Below, piece after piece: positions 55,379 through 62,995 of a stretch of 62,995 nucleotides of DNA; the first letter of the stretch is position 1, and every line of letters starts with the position of its first letter. A program made the translations under genes and the position numbers. The notes below the pieces were generated by a model. It made no database searches. It saw only the letters and a program-made list of their open reading frames with translations, and was not told the origin of the DNA. Source of the DNA: an uncultured Prolixibacteraceae bacterium (GTDB lineage: Bacteria; Bacteroidota; Bacteroidia; Bacteroidales; Prolixibacteraceae); contig CALGIG010000130.1 in the NCBI GenBank assembly GCA_937915865.1, forward strand, positions 1 through 62,995. Direction: 5' to 3'.

Positions 55379-55990
55379 TTAATCTTCGGTATCAGACTGA
55401 TTTTTTGTGCGTAATTTACGTACAGGCTTATTTGTGTAATAATAAGCCACTTTTTCAATGGCTTTTTTTATACTTACATTTATCGGATTGTAATCATTAG
55501 CCATCTGATTATCAATGAAATATATTTTATAATAATAATCAGTAACGATTGGTATTCTCATGCCTGAATTTATTTTTTCAGAAGAAATTTTAAATTCTTC
55601 CGAAAATTCAGTTTTCATATCATGACATGTATAAATCGATAGTTTTCCATTTTTATCAGGAATGCCAGAAAAGCCAAAAAGCCGGCATATTAAACCTCGA
55701 TGTTCATAAACCGCACAACCGGCAGTCACTCCAGGAGTTTGACTCTTAGCCAGATTAATGCAAAACTCAGGGTTTGTTTCAAGTAAATCGAGAGCTTCTT
55801 CGTGCAAATTATTTTGTACAAGGTAGTAAGCAAATGGTAAAAATTCGAGAACATTAGCTTCCAATCCTTTTTTTAAGCAACACATATTACAATTAGTCAG
55901 GCATTTAAGTTTTGATTGTTTGGCAAACTTCTGAGTTTCTTTATCCAATTGTTTAAAAACCTGTTCTACTTTTCTAATTTTTTTAAGCAT
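55379..55990 (-). CDS. YkgJ-family cysteine-cluster protein
   Basis: 203 residues. Cys residues are placed as in YkgJ/UPF0153 zinc/iron proteins (CLTNCNMCC near residue 30, then GCAVYEHRGLICRLFGFSG and a later TCHD). The function of the family is unknown; a metal-binding role is likely. It is co-transcribed with arfB. Confidence 0.8.
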   Translation of the reverse strand: MLKKIRKVEQVFKQLDKETQKFAKQSKLKCLTNCNMCCLKKGLEANVLEFLPFAYYLVQNNLHEEALDLLETNPEFCINLAKSQTPGVTAGCAVYEHRGLICRLFGFSGIPDKNGKLSIYTCHDMKTEFSEEFKISSEKINSGMRIPIVTDYYYKIYFIDNQMANDYNPINVSIKKAIEKVAYYYTNKPVRKLRTKNQSDTED

Positions 55991-56107
55991 AAATATACTT
56001 TGAACAAAGCGGGTGCAAATTTAGAAGATAAGTTGGTTGTTTATCCTGATTGAAAGTAGTTTCGCTGCTCTTTTAATGAATTTCCCTAAAACAACAATAA
56101 AACCTTA

Positions 56108-56626
56108 CTAATGGTTTGTTACACTAACCCGCGTTTCTATTCTAAAATTCTTCGAAACTTTATATTGCATATACATTGAAGCTCCTTTAGTACTCATGTT
56201 TTGAATGGCCGGATTCAATGTCGGCCTGTCAAAAACCGATTGCATACCAAAACTATTTCCTCCAAACGAAAACTTATCGTTAATATGGTACGAAGCCTGG
56301 TTAAAAATCTTTCCCGAAGAGAAAAACGGTGAGTAAGCAAAATTAAAATCTAAATCGGTACTCCCTAATGATTTGTTGGATGATAAAATTCTTTTCAAGC
56401 CTAAAATACCATTATAATCTGGTATCAAAGGTTGATTAAAAATAGCAGGGTTATAAAATTCAAACCTGCTATTAATCAATGAATTATCTTGATCAAAAGG
56501 TAGCTCTATAAGCAATTCAGATTTATTTAAAAATGGTTTAGGGATGGTGTCAAAAACAATTTTCTCTTGCGAAAACCCATATAGTGTAATGCAAGAGAAA
56601 ATTATGAATAAAACATATATCTTCAT
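56108..56626 (-). CDS. uncharacterised exported protein
   Basis: 172 residues with a signal peptide to about residue 19 (LYGFSQE). Short strand-like segments (LDFNFAYSPFF, ASMYMQYKVSKNFRIETRVSV) suggest an envelope beta protein. It starts 3 bp after the PorT-like gene and is clearly its operon partner. I do not recognise the family. Confidence 0.6.
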   Translation of the reverse strand: MKIYVLFIIFSCITLYGFSQEKIVFDTIPKPFLNKSELLIELPFDQDNSLINSRFEFYNPAIFNQPLIPDYNGILGLKRILSSNKSLGSTDLDFNFAYSPFFSSGKIFNQASYHINDKFSFGGNSFGMQSVFDRPTLNPAIQNMSTKGASMYMQYKVSKNFRIETRVSVTNH

Positions 56627-56629
56627 TAT

Positions 56630-57202
56630 TTAGAATAACTTGATACCTAAACTAACCACAAATGCTCCGTTTTTTGAATCAATCCCATCGTAGAAATTTT
56701 TGTTATACGATTCCATACGGGCATCAAGCGTGAGAAACAAAACATCAACACCAACACCATATTGCCAGGCAAAAACGCTATTTTTCAGATTGTCTTTAGT
56801 CAACTGACCTTTTACACTTTTATCGACCAAAAATGAAGCAACAGGTCCTGCGAGTATCCGAAGATTTACTGCCTTCATATTAACAAGTTTAACCCCGACT
56901 AAAATAGGAACATCAATAGTTTTCAGATCAAACGAATTAACAACTGAGGCATCTATTTTCTTAATTTCTTCTCCACTTTTTGAATTATAGTAAGCCTCGG
57001 GTTGAAGATAAATTCGTCCAAGACTTAACCGAGCAAACGCACCAACCGAATAATTGTTAACTGATTGTGGCGTATAGTCGGATAAATGAGTAGAAATCTT
57101 TGAGAAATTCATTCCTGCTTTTAACCCAGCATCCAGAAAATTCTGTGATTGTCCTTTTAAAACAATGATGCATAATACCACTAAAATTGCAATTTTCTTC
57201 AT
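56630..57202 (-). CDS. PorT-like outer-membrane barrel
   Basis: 190 residues with a signal peptide to about residue 19. The mature start DAGLKAGMNFSKI is the classic PorT/OMP_b-brl_2 opening and the terminal FVVSLGIKLF is a closing strand. A barrel of eight to ten strands is expected. It pairs with the 172-residue exported protein downstream. Confidence 0.8.
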   Translation of the reverse strand: MKKIAILVVLCIIVLKGQSQNFLDAGLKAGMNFSKISTHLSDYTPQSVNNYSVGAFARLSLGRIYLQPEAYYNSKSGEEIKKIDASVVNSFDLKTIDVPILVGVKLVNMKAVNLRILAGPVASFLVDKSVKGQLTKDNLKNSVFAWQYGVGVDVLFLTLDARMESYNKNFYDGIDSKNGAFVVSLGIKLF

Positions 57203-57269
57203 AGTTGTTTTCTTTACATGTATAATTAACGTTTATCTAGTTTAAAATTGCTAAATTTTATTCAATTTT

Positions 57270-58766
57270 TTAATAGGTATACGAAACAAATGCCACAAAT
57301 TTACCATCTGGACTCCATGATGGCACATTAAAAGTTCCCTGACCTCCATAAATATAAGCTAATACTATTACTTTTTTCTCCTCCAAAATTAATTTACGAA
57401 GCATAACGCGTTGATTATGTGGATGACTATTTGCTGGAACCTCCGACGGATATGAAATAAATATTAGGTTTTTATTGTCGGGAGACGGATGAGCAAACCA
57501 GTTGTTATATTCATCATAAGTTACCTGTTCCTGTTGGGTCCCATCGGTTTTCATTCGCCAAATCTGCATTTTACCTGTCCTTGTTGAATTAAAATAGATA
57601 TATTTTCCGTCGGGCGAGTATTCTGGACCATCATCTAATCCATGCGCTTGTGTCAGTTGTCTTTCCTTTCCGCTTTTCGATGAAATTTGATAAACATCAT
57701 ATTCACCATTTCGTTCAGCACAATAAACTATTTGTTTTCCGTCGGGCGACCAACCATGCCAGTACGAAGGGCCTTTCTCCGTTATCCTCAATGGTTTACC
57801 TCCTTTAATTGGTAAAATATAAATGATAGAGTTGTTTTTACCCATTTCATTTGTGTGATTACTAATGGCTATATATTTCCCATTAAACGATATTCCATGA
57901 TCATTATTGTTATTGATTGCAAAACCAGTATTAATCTGTTCAGAAGTTCCTGATTTCAAATCAAACCGGTAAAGTTTTCCTCCCGAATTATATACAAGAA
58001 ATTTACCATCTCTCGACCAGTTTGGTGCCTCAATATGATCATTTGTTGAATAAACTACTTTCCTGTCACCAGTTTCTGTATTTAATAATTCAAGACGACT
58101 TGCTGATGGAGTTTTGTAGCCATCAACACCTTCTGCCGCCGGAATATCGAACCGAATATTTGAAAATAAGCCTGTTACTGTGAATGCCGGATCATGAGAG
58201 CAGACAGCCATTCCAACAAAAAAAGTATTTTGTAATGGTAGCTCAATTTCATTTGCTTTACACAAAGGTTCTCCTGAGTGAGCAATTCGGGCAAAAATTC
58301 TACCATTCTTTCGTTCCAGTTGAAGGTATTGGGCTCCAATTTCAGAAAACTTAATTTCCTCTGTATTAGCTCCGGCTTTGGTGCGATACTGAAGAGAAAC
58401 AAGTCCATCAGCGTGTAAAACAACATCGGCATAAGCAGAATTTGCATCCATTGATTGCCTGACCATTAAGCCAATCTTCCTATGTTGGTTCCCTGTTTTT
58501 GTCGTAATTTCAACTTTAGATGTCAAAATGAAATCTCCAGTAGTTTTTTTGGCAACATAGAAAAACTCATCTTTATCGAACCACATATTGGAACCTGAGC
58601 CTGTAATTTCAAAGGTCTGGGAATCATTTATATAAATAGATTTTCCGGAAATTAATGGATTCCCAATATTATTTTTTTCGGGGAATTCAGATTCCTGAGC
58701 AAAAGAAGTACCTGAAAAACAAAATATACATAAAACTAAAACGATAGTCTTGTTTGTGGCGTTCAT
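57270..58766 (-). CDS. TolB-like PD40 beta-propeller with DUF1349-like domain
   Basis: 498 residues with a signal peptide to about residue 23. Residues about 30-205 form a concanavalin-like sandwich (DUF1349-like: GLMVRQSMDANSAYAD, FFVGMAVCSHDP). Residues about 220-495 hold repeated PD40/TolB blades with the sequence x-W-S-x-D-G-K-x (NWSRDGKFLVY, GWSPDGKQIVY, EYSPDGKYIYF, SWSPDGKFVAF). Such proteins bind envelope glycans or peptides; catalysis is not evident. A 7-bp inverted repeat precedes the gene. Confidence 0.75.
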   Translation of the reverse strand: MNATNKTIVLVLCIFCFSGTSFAQESEFPEKNNIGNPLISGKSIYINDSQTFEITGSGSNMWFDKDEFFYVAKKTTGDFILTSKVEITTKTGNQHRKIGLMVRQSMDANSAYADVVLHADGLVSLQYRTKAGANTEEIKFSEIGAQYLQLERKNGRIFARIAHSGEPLCKANEIELPLQNTFFVGMAVCSHDPAFTVTGLFSNIRFDIPAAEGVDGYKTPSASRLELLNTETGDRKVVYSTNDHIEAPNWSRDGKFLVYNSGGKLYRFDLKSGTSEQINTGFAINNNNDHGISFNGKYIAISNHTNEMGKNNSIIYILPIKGGKPLRITEKGPSYWHGWSPDGKQIVYCAERNGEYDVYQISSKSGKERQLTQAHGLDDGPEYSPDGKYIYFNSTRTGKMQIWRMKTDGTQQEQVTYDEYNNWFAHPSPDNKNLIFISYPSEVPANSHPHNQRVMLRKLILEEKKVIVLAYIYGGQGTFNVPSWSPDGKFVAFVSYTY

Positions 58767-58776
58767 AAATTTATAG

Positions 58777-58797
58777 TTTAGGTTTTGGTCACCTAAA
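58777..58797. promoter_or_regulatory. short inverted repeat before the TolB-like gene
   Basis: TTTAGGT (58777-58783) and ACCTAAA (58791-58797), 7-base spacer, 10 bp upstream of the ATG at 58766. Possible operator or leader hairpin. Confidence 0.3.
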
Positions 58798-58811
58798 ATA
58801 CAAATTAGTTT

Positions 58812-59807
58812 TTACAATGAGTTACGAATAATCACTTGTGTAGGAATAACTTCATTTACAAATTCCTTGTTCAGAATAAAGTTGGCACAATCTTTACCCA
58901 TTCTTACAAAATCAGTCGAAATAACGGTAATACCAGAGCCAACAATTTCCTTCATCGGTGTGTCGTTGTACGAAATTATACCAACATCTTTTCCTATTTG
59001 ATAATTGTTTTTCTTACAATCTTTAACAATTTTAACCAAATCAGAATCTTTAATTACAAAGTATACCTGCCCTGGCTGAACTTCGCGGTCGTCAATATTC
59101 TCCAAAATATTGTGCTTCATGCCATTATCAGCACAAAACATATCAAAAGCTGAAATAGTTTCAGATGGGTGTGGCGTATTTTGAGGAAAAATCAGGATAA
59201 ATTCATTGTATTTCCTGATTAATTCTGCTCCTGAATTCAGGCATTGGTAAACAGCTTCGTTAAAATTCTGAGTAAGACATGATATCTGTCCGGTTGAATC
59301 AAAGCCCATATCTAAAATTAACAACTTCTTTGGGTCAATTTTACGCAAAACGTCTTCTACTTTTTTATTGTCAATATTCATGACAACATACATACTATAT
59401 CTACCTATACTATTCAGAACAAGCTGATTAAATATTTCATGATTGTAGTGATGAAATAGTAAATCGACCGAATAATTATCGGGTAAACTAGAACGAATTG
59501 ATTTGTAAAGCTGTTCTTTGAAGGCACTAAAATCATCAAGTAAAATAAATACTTTATAAGCTTCGGATGAAACAAAATAACCCTTGGTTGGCGTTGAAGA
59601 TATTATACTACGTTGCTTTAAAATCGAGTAAGCTTTGAAGATTGTATCACGCGAAATTCCACTTTCGCGATTCAATTGATTGACAGAAGGAAGGAAATCA
59701 CCATCTTTCAGTTTACCAATATGAATGGCTTCTGTTACAGCATGAATCAGTTGTTGCAGCTTGGTTTGTGAAGAGCTTTCGTCGAATTTAAAAACAAATT
59801 TTTCCAT
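58812..59807 (-). CDS. GntR-family regulator with LacI-like ligand domain
   Basis: 331 residues. N-terminal winged helix of the GntR type (FLPSVNQLNRESGISRDTI, 43-61; ILKQRSIISSTPTKGYFV). The remaining 250 residues resemble periplasmic sugar-binding domains of the LacI group (VGIISYNDTPMKEIVGSGITV). This composition is common for sugar regulators in Bacteroidota. It lies just downstream of fucI on the same strand but is separated from it by a terminator; control of fucI is plausible, not shown. Confidence 0.85.
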   Translation of the reverse strand: MEKFVFKFDESSSQTKLQQLIHAVTEAIHIGKLKDGDFLPSVNQLNRESGISRDTIFKAYSILKQRSIISSTPTKGYFVSSEAYKVFILLDDFSAFKEQLYKSIRSSLPDNYSVDLLFHHYNHEIFNQLVLNSIGRYSMYVVMNIDNKKVEDVLRKIDPKKLLILDMGFDSTGQISCLTQNFNEAVYQCLNSGAELIRKYNEFILIFPQNTPHPSETISAFDMFCADNGMKHNILENIDDREVQPGQVYFVIKDSDLVKIVKDCKKNNYQIGKDVGIISYNDTPMKEIVGSGITVISTDFVRMGKDCANFILNKEFVNEVIPTQVIIRNSL

Positions 59808-59823
59808 ACTGATTTATTTTAAA

Positions 59824-59855
59824 AAAGCCTGAATTGCAGGTACAATTCAGGCTTT
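59824..59855 (-). terminator. Rho-independent terminator of fucI
   Basis: AAAGCCTGAATTG (59824-59836) and CAATTCAGGCTTT (59843-59855), a 13-bp perfect stem with 6-base loop, followed by a T run on the minus strand. Confidence 0.85.
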
Positions 59856-59937
59856 AAATCATATCCGTTGCGAAGATAGTAAATTTAAACTTTAGACGCT
59901 TCGCACTTCAAATCACATTAATTATCCTACAAATCTC

Positions 59938-61719
59938 TTATTTATAAAGCGGACCATAAGTTGAACAAGCACGGTAATCAGCGCCTTCTTTATCGGCTCC
60001 AAAAGCAGCCCAGGAACTCGGTCTGAAAATTTTGTCTTCACTTACATTGTGTAAAGAAACCGGGATGCGAAGAATTGAGGCCATCGTAATCAAATCAGCA
60101 CCAATATGTCCATAAGAAATTGCACCATGATTAGCGCCCCAGTTTGCCATTACACTGTAAACATCTTTAAAAGCATCGCAATCGGCTAAACGTGGAACAA
60201 ACCATGTTGTTGGCCATGTTGGGTCTGTTCTCTTATCCAGAACATCATGAATTTCATCAGGCAATTCAACGGTCCAGCCTTCGGCAATCTGTAATACTGG
60301 TCCAATGCCTTTTACCAGGTTCACACGCGACATAGTCACAGGCATTTCGCCTGCTGTTTTAAATAACGAAGAATAACCACCACCACGGAAATATCCCAAA
60401 CTTGCCGGACACCAGCTTGTATGCTCCAAGCAGGCAGCAGCTTCTTCGTCCGAAATTTCCCAATAAGGTTTCATTGCCGGATTACCTTCTGCATCTTTTT
60501 GGCGTGCTGTTGCATCGAGTGTTGTCGACCCTGAATTAATAAGATGAATAATACCACCGCTGGCTTTTCCGGTCAATTCCTTTCCAGTAACACGTTTAAC
60601 AGCTTCAGGACTCCAGAATGTACGAACATCAGAGAATATCTGGGCAGTATTTGTCAGCAAATGACCAAATAACATAGCTACACCATTCAAACTATCGTTT
60701 TCGGTAGCAAATACATAAGCCTCACGAATACCATTCCAGTCGAAAGAAGAATTCATGATCGCTTCGGTAAAATCAGCATTCGGATAATAATCTGTCCACT
60801 GTCGTTGTCCCTGAAAACCTCCAAGTATAGCGTTCCTGCCTTTTGCTTCTTCGCCAAAGCCAAGTTCCTTCAATTTAGGATTGCCTATCATTAAATCGCG
60901 GGCAATCAAAGTCATCTTTACAACAACTTCCCATTCCCAGTCTTTCCGTTCGCGTGACGACTGATTTATATTTAAATCTTTACCCTCAGGACAGTTAACT
61001 TTTGTCCATTCCATTGCTTTAGTGTATTCTTCATGGTCGTATATGCCTTGTTCCATACGACGAATGAATTCAACCGATTCAACAAATTCGGTACGAATAC
61101 CAAGATATTCCTGGAAAAAATTCGAATCGACCATAGAACCGGCAATACCCATTGATGTATAACCAATTGACAGGTATGATTTTCCTTTCATCTGAGCAAC
61201 AGCCAAAGCAGCTTTTACGAAACGAAGTATTTTTTCCTGAACATCATTTGGAATAGTTGTATCGCCAGCATCCTGAACATCACGACCATAAATACCAAAC
61301 GCAGGAAGACCTTTTTGAGAATAGCCAGCCAAGGCAGCAGCCAGATAAACTGCTCCCGGACGCTCTGTCCCGTTGAAACCCCAAACAGCTTTGGGCATGG
61401 TTGGATGTGTATCCATTACTTCAGTACCATAACACCAACATGGAGTAACAGTAAGCGAAACGGCAACACCTTCTCTGTCGAATTTATCGGCACAATAAGC
61501 AGCATCGGCAACACCGCCAATTGTTGTATCAGCAACTACACATTCTACTTTTTCTCCGCCTGGGAAACGAAGATTATCTTCAATTAATTTTGCGGCAGCT
61601 TTAGCCATGTTCATGGTTTGAACTTCGAGTGATTCGCGCACTCCACGTTCTCTTCCGTCAATCACAGGCCGAATGCCTACTTTGGGCAAACGACCAATTA
61701 ATCTGCTTTTTAGAGTCAT
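59938..61719 (-). CDS. fucI: L-fucose isomerase
   Basis: 593 residues, matching FucI length. Metal and catalytic segments are present: ATENDSLNG with the Glu and Asp/Asn, SDVRTFW with an Asp, and GANHGAISYGHIG with the His near the C-terminus. It interconverts L-fucose and L-fuculose in the cytoplasm and can also act on D-arabinose. No fucK, fucA or fucose permease is seen, so the rest of the pathway lies elsewhere. A strong terminator follows. Confidence 0.95.
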   Translation of the reverse strand: MTLKSRLIGRLPKVGIRPVIDGRERGVRESLEVQTMNMAKAAAKLIEDNLRFPGGEKVECVVADTTIGGVADAAYCADKFDREGVAVSLTVTPCWCYGTEVMDTHPTMPKAVWGFNGTERPGAVYLAAALAGYSQKGLPAFGIYGRDVQDAGDTTIPNDVQEKILRFVKAALAVAQMKGKSYLSIGYTSMGIAGSMVDSNFFQEYLGIRTEFVESVEFIRRMEQGIYDHEEYTKAMEWTKVNCPEGKDLNINQSSRERKDWEWEVVVKMTLIARDLMIGNPKLKELGFGEEAKGRNAILGGFQGQRQWTDYYPNADFTEAIMNSSFDWNGIREAYVFATENDSLNGVAMLFGHLLTNTAQIFSDVRTFWSPEAVKRVTGKELTGKASGGIIHLINSGSTTLDATARQKDAEGNPAMKPYWEISDEEAAACLEHTSWCPASLGYFRGGGYSSLFKTAGEMPVTMSRVNLVKGIGPVLQIAEGWTVELPDEIHDVLDKRTDPTWPTTWFVPRLADCDAFKDVYSVMANWGANHGAISYGHIGADLITMASILRIPVSLHNVSEDKIFRPSSWAAFGADKEGADYRACSTYGPLYK

Positions 61720-61915
61720 TTTTACTGAATTTTTTTAAGTTTTTATAGTCAGTTTTGTGTTGTCCTGTACTGTGCTGCTAAATAAATTGATTTTTTACAA
61801 ACTTTAGATGTTGGGGAACACTTTTTTCTGAATTTTTGTTTTACTAATATTTCAAAACAACATTTCATACATCTGATTTTGCTAACCGTGTTAAGGTTAT
61901 GTTTGATTATTGAAT

Positions 61916-61923
61916 TAAATTTG
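61916..61923 (+). promoter_or_regulatory. possible -7 element of the PCMD gene
   Basis: TAAATTTG fits TAnnTTTG, 38 bp before the ATG. The only nearby TTTG (61902-61905) is too close to be the -33 element, so the assignment is tentative. Confidence 0.35.
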
Positions 61924-61961
61924 TATCGGTTATTCGATGTTTAGCTTCAGAAAAAAGAATC

Positions 61962-62945
61962 ATGTTTAGTAAATACAGGAAAATTTCATTTGTATTTGGC
62001 ATTTCATTTTTGTCAGTATTGGCTGCAATTTCGCAAAACAGTTTATCAATCTATACCGATAAAAGCGGACAACTCAATTATTCGTCACTCGATTCGTGGT
62101 ACTCCCGCAAAGTAAAGGAATCGTTTTTGCTCAGCGGAAAAACTGTCGATTTATTTGGGGTAGGTGTTGTTTCTCCAAACGCCGACTTTTACAACACGAA
62201 ACTGAAAGACCCGAAATCGCCTTGGGAAACAACCAATATTTACTCGAAAATGGTGCTCGATGTAGCGAATACTCGTGTTTTTCCCGAGAAGCGGGGATCT
62301 GGTTACTGTTGCCGATTGGAAACTGCCATTCGAAAAGACAACATCGCCGGACTAAAGGTGGAAGTACTCATTGCCGGAACTCTGTTTGTGGGTGAACTAA
62401 TTGAACCTGTCCGTGGGTTAAAAGATCCATTGAAAAACGTGAGCCAAGGTATTCAGTTTACTCAAAAACCCCAAGCCGTAAAATTCGATTACAAATACAG
62501 GATAGGAGAGAAGCGGATAAAAGCGACTTACGGAATTGATCCGGTTGAAGGGGCTGACAAAGCGGAATTTTGTATCATTTTACAAAAACGATGGGAAGAC
62601 AAAACGGGTAAAGTGTTTGCAACCCGCATTGGTGGCGCCCGGCAGTTCTTCACCGGAACTGTTCCCGATTGGGTGAATGGTGCCATTTTTCCGCTTACTT
62701 ATGGCGATTTTACCCGGTTGCCGCAATACGACCCGAAAACTATGGGATTAATACCAAGTGTAGGCGAAGTGTATGTAAAAAATTCACAGGGCAAAGTTGT
62801 TCCATTGGTCGAAACTGGCTGGGGTGAACCTGAAGATATACCAACCCACATGATTATGTACTTCACTTCTAGTTACCAGGGCATTCAATATGAAGGTTCT
62901 CCTGAATCAGTTTTCTGGGTTGACAATATCGAGTTTGTGTATTAA
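61962..62945 (+). CDS. PCMD-domain carbohydrate-associated protein
   Basis: 327 residues with a signal peptide to about residue 25. The mature part fits the PCMD (putative carbohydrate metabolism) beta-sandwich domain: SGYCCRLETAIR, AGTLFVGEL, GIQFTQKPQAVKFDYKYR and the final ESVFWVDNIEF. Such proteins are usually surface glycan-binding or accessory factors. It is divergent from fucI and stops 50 bp before the end of the window. Confidence 0.7.
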   Translation: MFSKYRKISFVFGISFLSVLAAISQNSLSIYTDKSGQLNYSSLDSWYSRKVKESFLLSGKTVDLFGVGVVSPNADFYNTKLKDPKSPWETTNIYSKMVLDVANTRVFPEKRGSGYCCRLETAIRKDNIAGLKVEVLIAGTLFVGELIEPVRGLKDPLKNVSQGIQFTQKPQAVKFDYKYRIGEKRIKATYGIDPVEGADKAEFCIILQKRWEDKTGKVFATRIGGARQFFTGTVPDWVNGAIFPLTYGDFTRLPQYDPKTMGLIPSVGEVYVKNSQGKVVPLVETGWGEPEDIPTHMIMYFTSSYQGIQYEGSPESVFWVDNIEFVY

Positions 62946-62995
62946 TTCTACTTTAACAGATTAAAAACAGCATATAATTTAATGATTTTCTTAGG

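Overview
The window comes from a member of the Bacteroidota, probably a free-living, at least partly anaerobic Bacteroidia (a Marinilabiliales/Prolixibacteraceae-like background is my inference). The evidence is AT-rich DNA, start codons without Shine-Dalgarno sequences, TAnnTTTG-like promoter boxes, many secreted glycan-active enzymes with short Bacteroidota signal peptides, PorT-like barrels, LytTR two-component regulation and an HdrABC-like redox cluster. No rRNA, tRNA, CRISPR array, transposase, prophage or SusC/SusD pair was seen.

Layout. 1-2.3 kb: a degenerate 30-bp periodic array, an outer-membrane protein and an MNT/HEPN nucleotidyltransferase-toxin pair. 2.3-10.2 kb (minus): an operon of secreted enzymes running from a large beta-helix protein to a neutral-ceramidase-like hydrolase, an unclassified GH20/GH67-like protein and a DUF1080 lipoprotein. 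10.5-16.5 kb (plus): two alpha-L-rhamnosidase-type enzymes (GH78 and GH106-like). 16.7-21.5 kb (minus): an amino-sugar catabolic operon (exported NagA-like deacetylase, exported amidohydrolase, MFS permease, NagB-like isomerase/deaminase). 21.8-26.2 kb: a SirTM-like sirtuin, a PQQ-type beta-propeller protein and a LytS/LytTR-type two-component pair. 26.2-27.1 kb: a repeat-rich gap. 27.1-32.1 kb: a redox operon (AKR, CMD, AKR, flavodoxin) under an AraC regulator. 32.2-41.1 kb: a glycan operon with three pyruvate-aldolase families, a NagX-like acyltransferase and a sialidase-YdjC fusion, with a divergent AraC gene. 41.1-46.2 kb: a five-gene heterodisulfide-reductase-like complex. 46.4-52.8 kb: a barrel protein, a GH2 enzyme, an FAD oxidoreductase, an esterase and YhcH/NanQ. 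52.9-59.8 kb: more general functions (Lrp, MscS, ArfB, YkgJ, barrels, a TolB-like protein, a GntR regulator). 59.9-62.9 kb: L-fucose isomerase and a PCMD-domain protein.

The genes fit a strategy of taking apart a complex, deoxysugar- and amino-sugar-bearing glycan. Rhamnosidases, GH2, beta-helix and sialidase-like enzymes act outside the cytoplasm. NagA/NagB-like, FucI, RraA, HpaI and NAL-like proteins process the monosaccharides. The strongest new observation is a 31-bp bipartite motif with 26 of 26 fixed bases identical. It lies exactly 96 nt upstream of the first genes of two separate operons (beta-helix/ceramidase/GH20-67-like/DUF1080 and NagA/amidohydrolase/MFS/NagB), and a second box in the same register sits at 56 nt. 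This ties the two operons into one likely regulon for an unidentified amino-sugar substrate. Other points for follow-up are the Hdr-like complex, the sialidase-YdjC fusion, and dispersed intergenic repeats that keep the same fold with different stem sequences.
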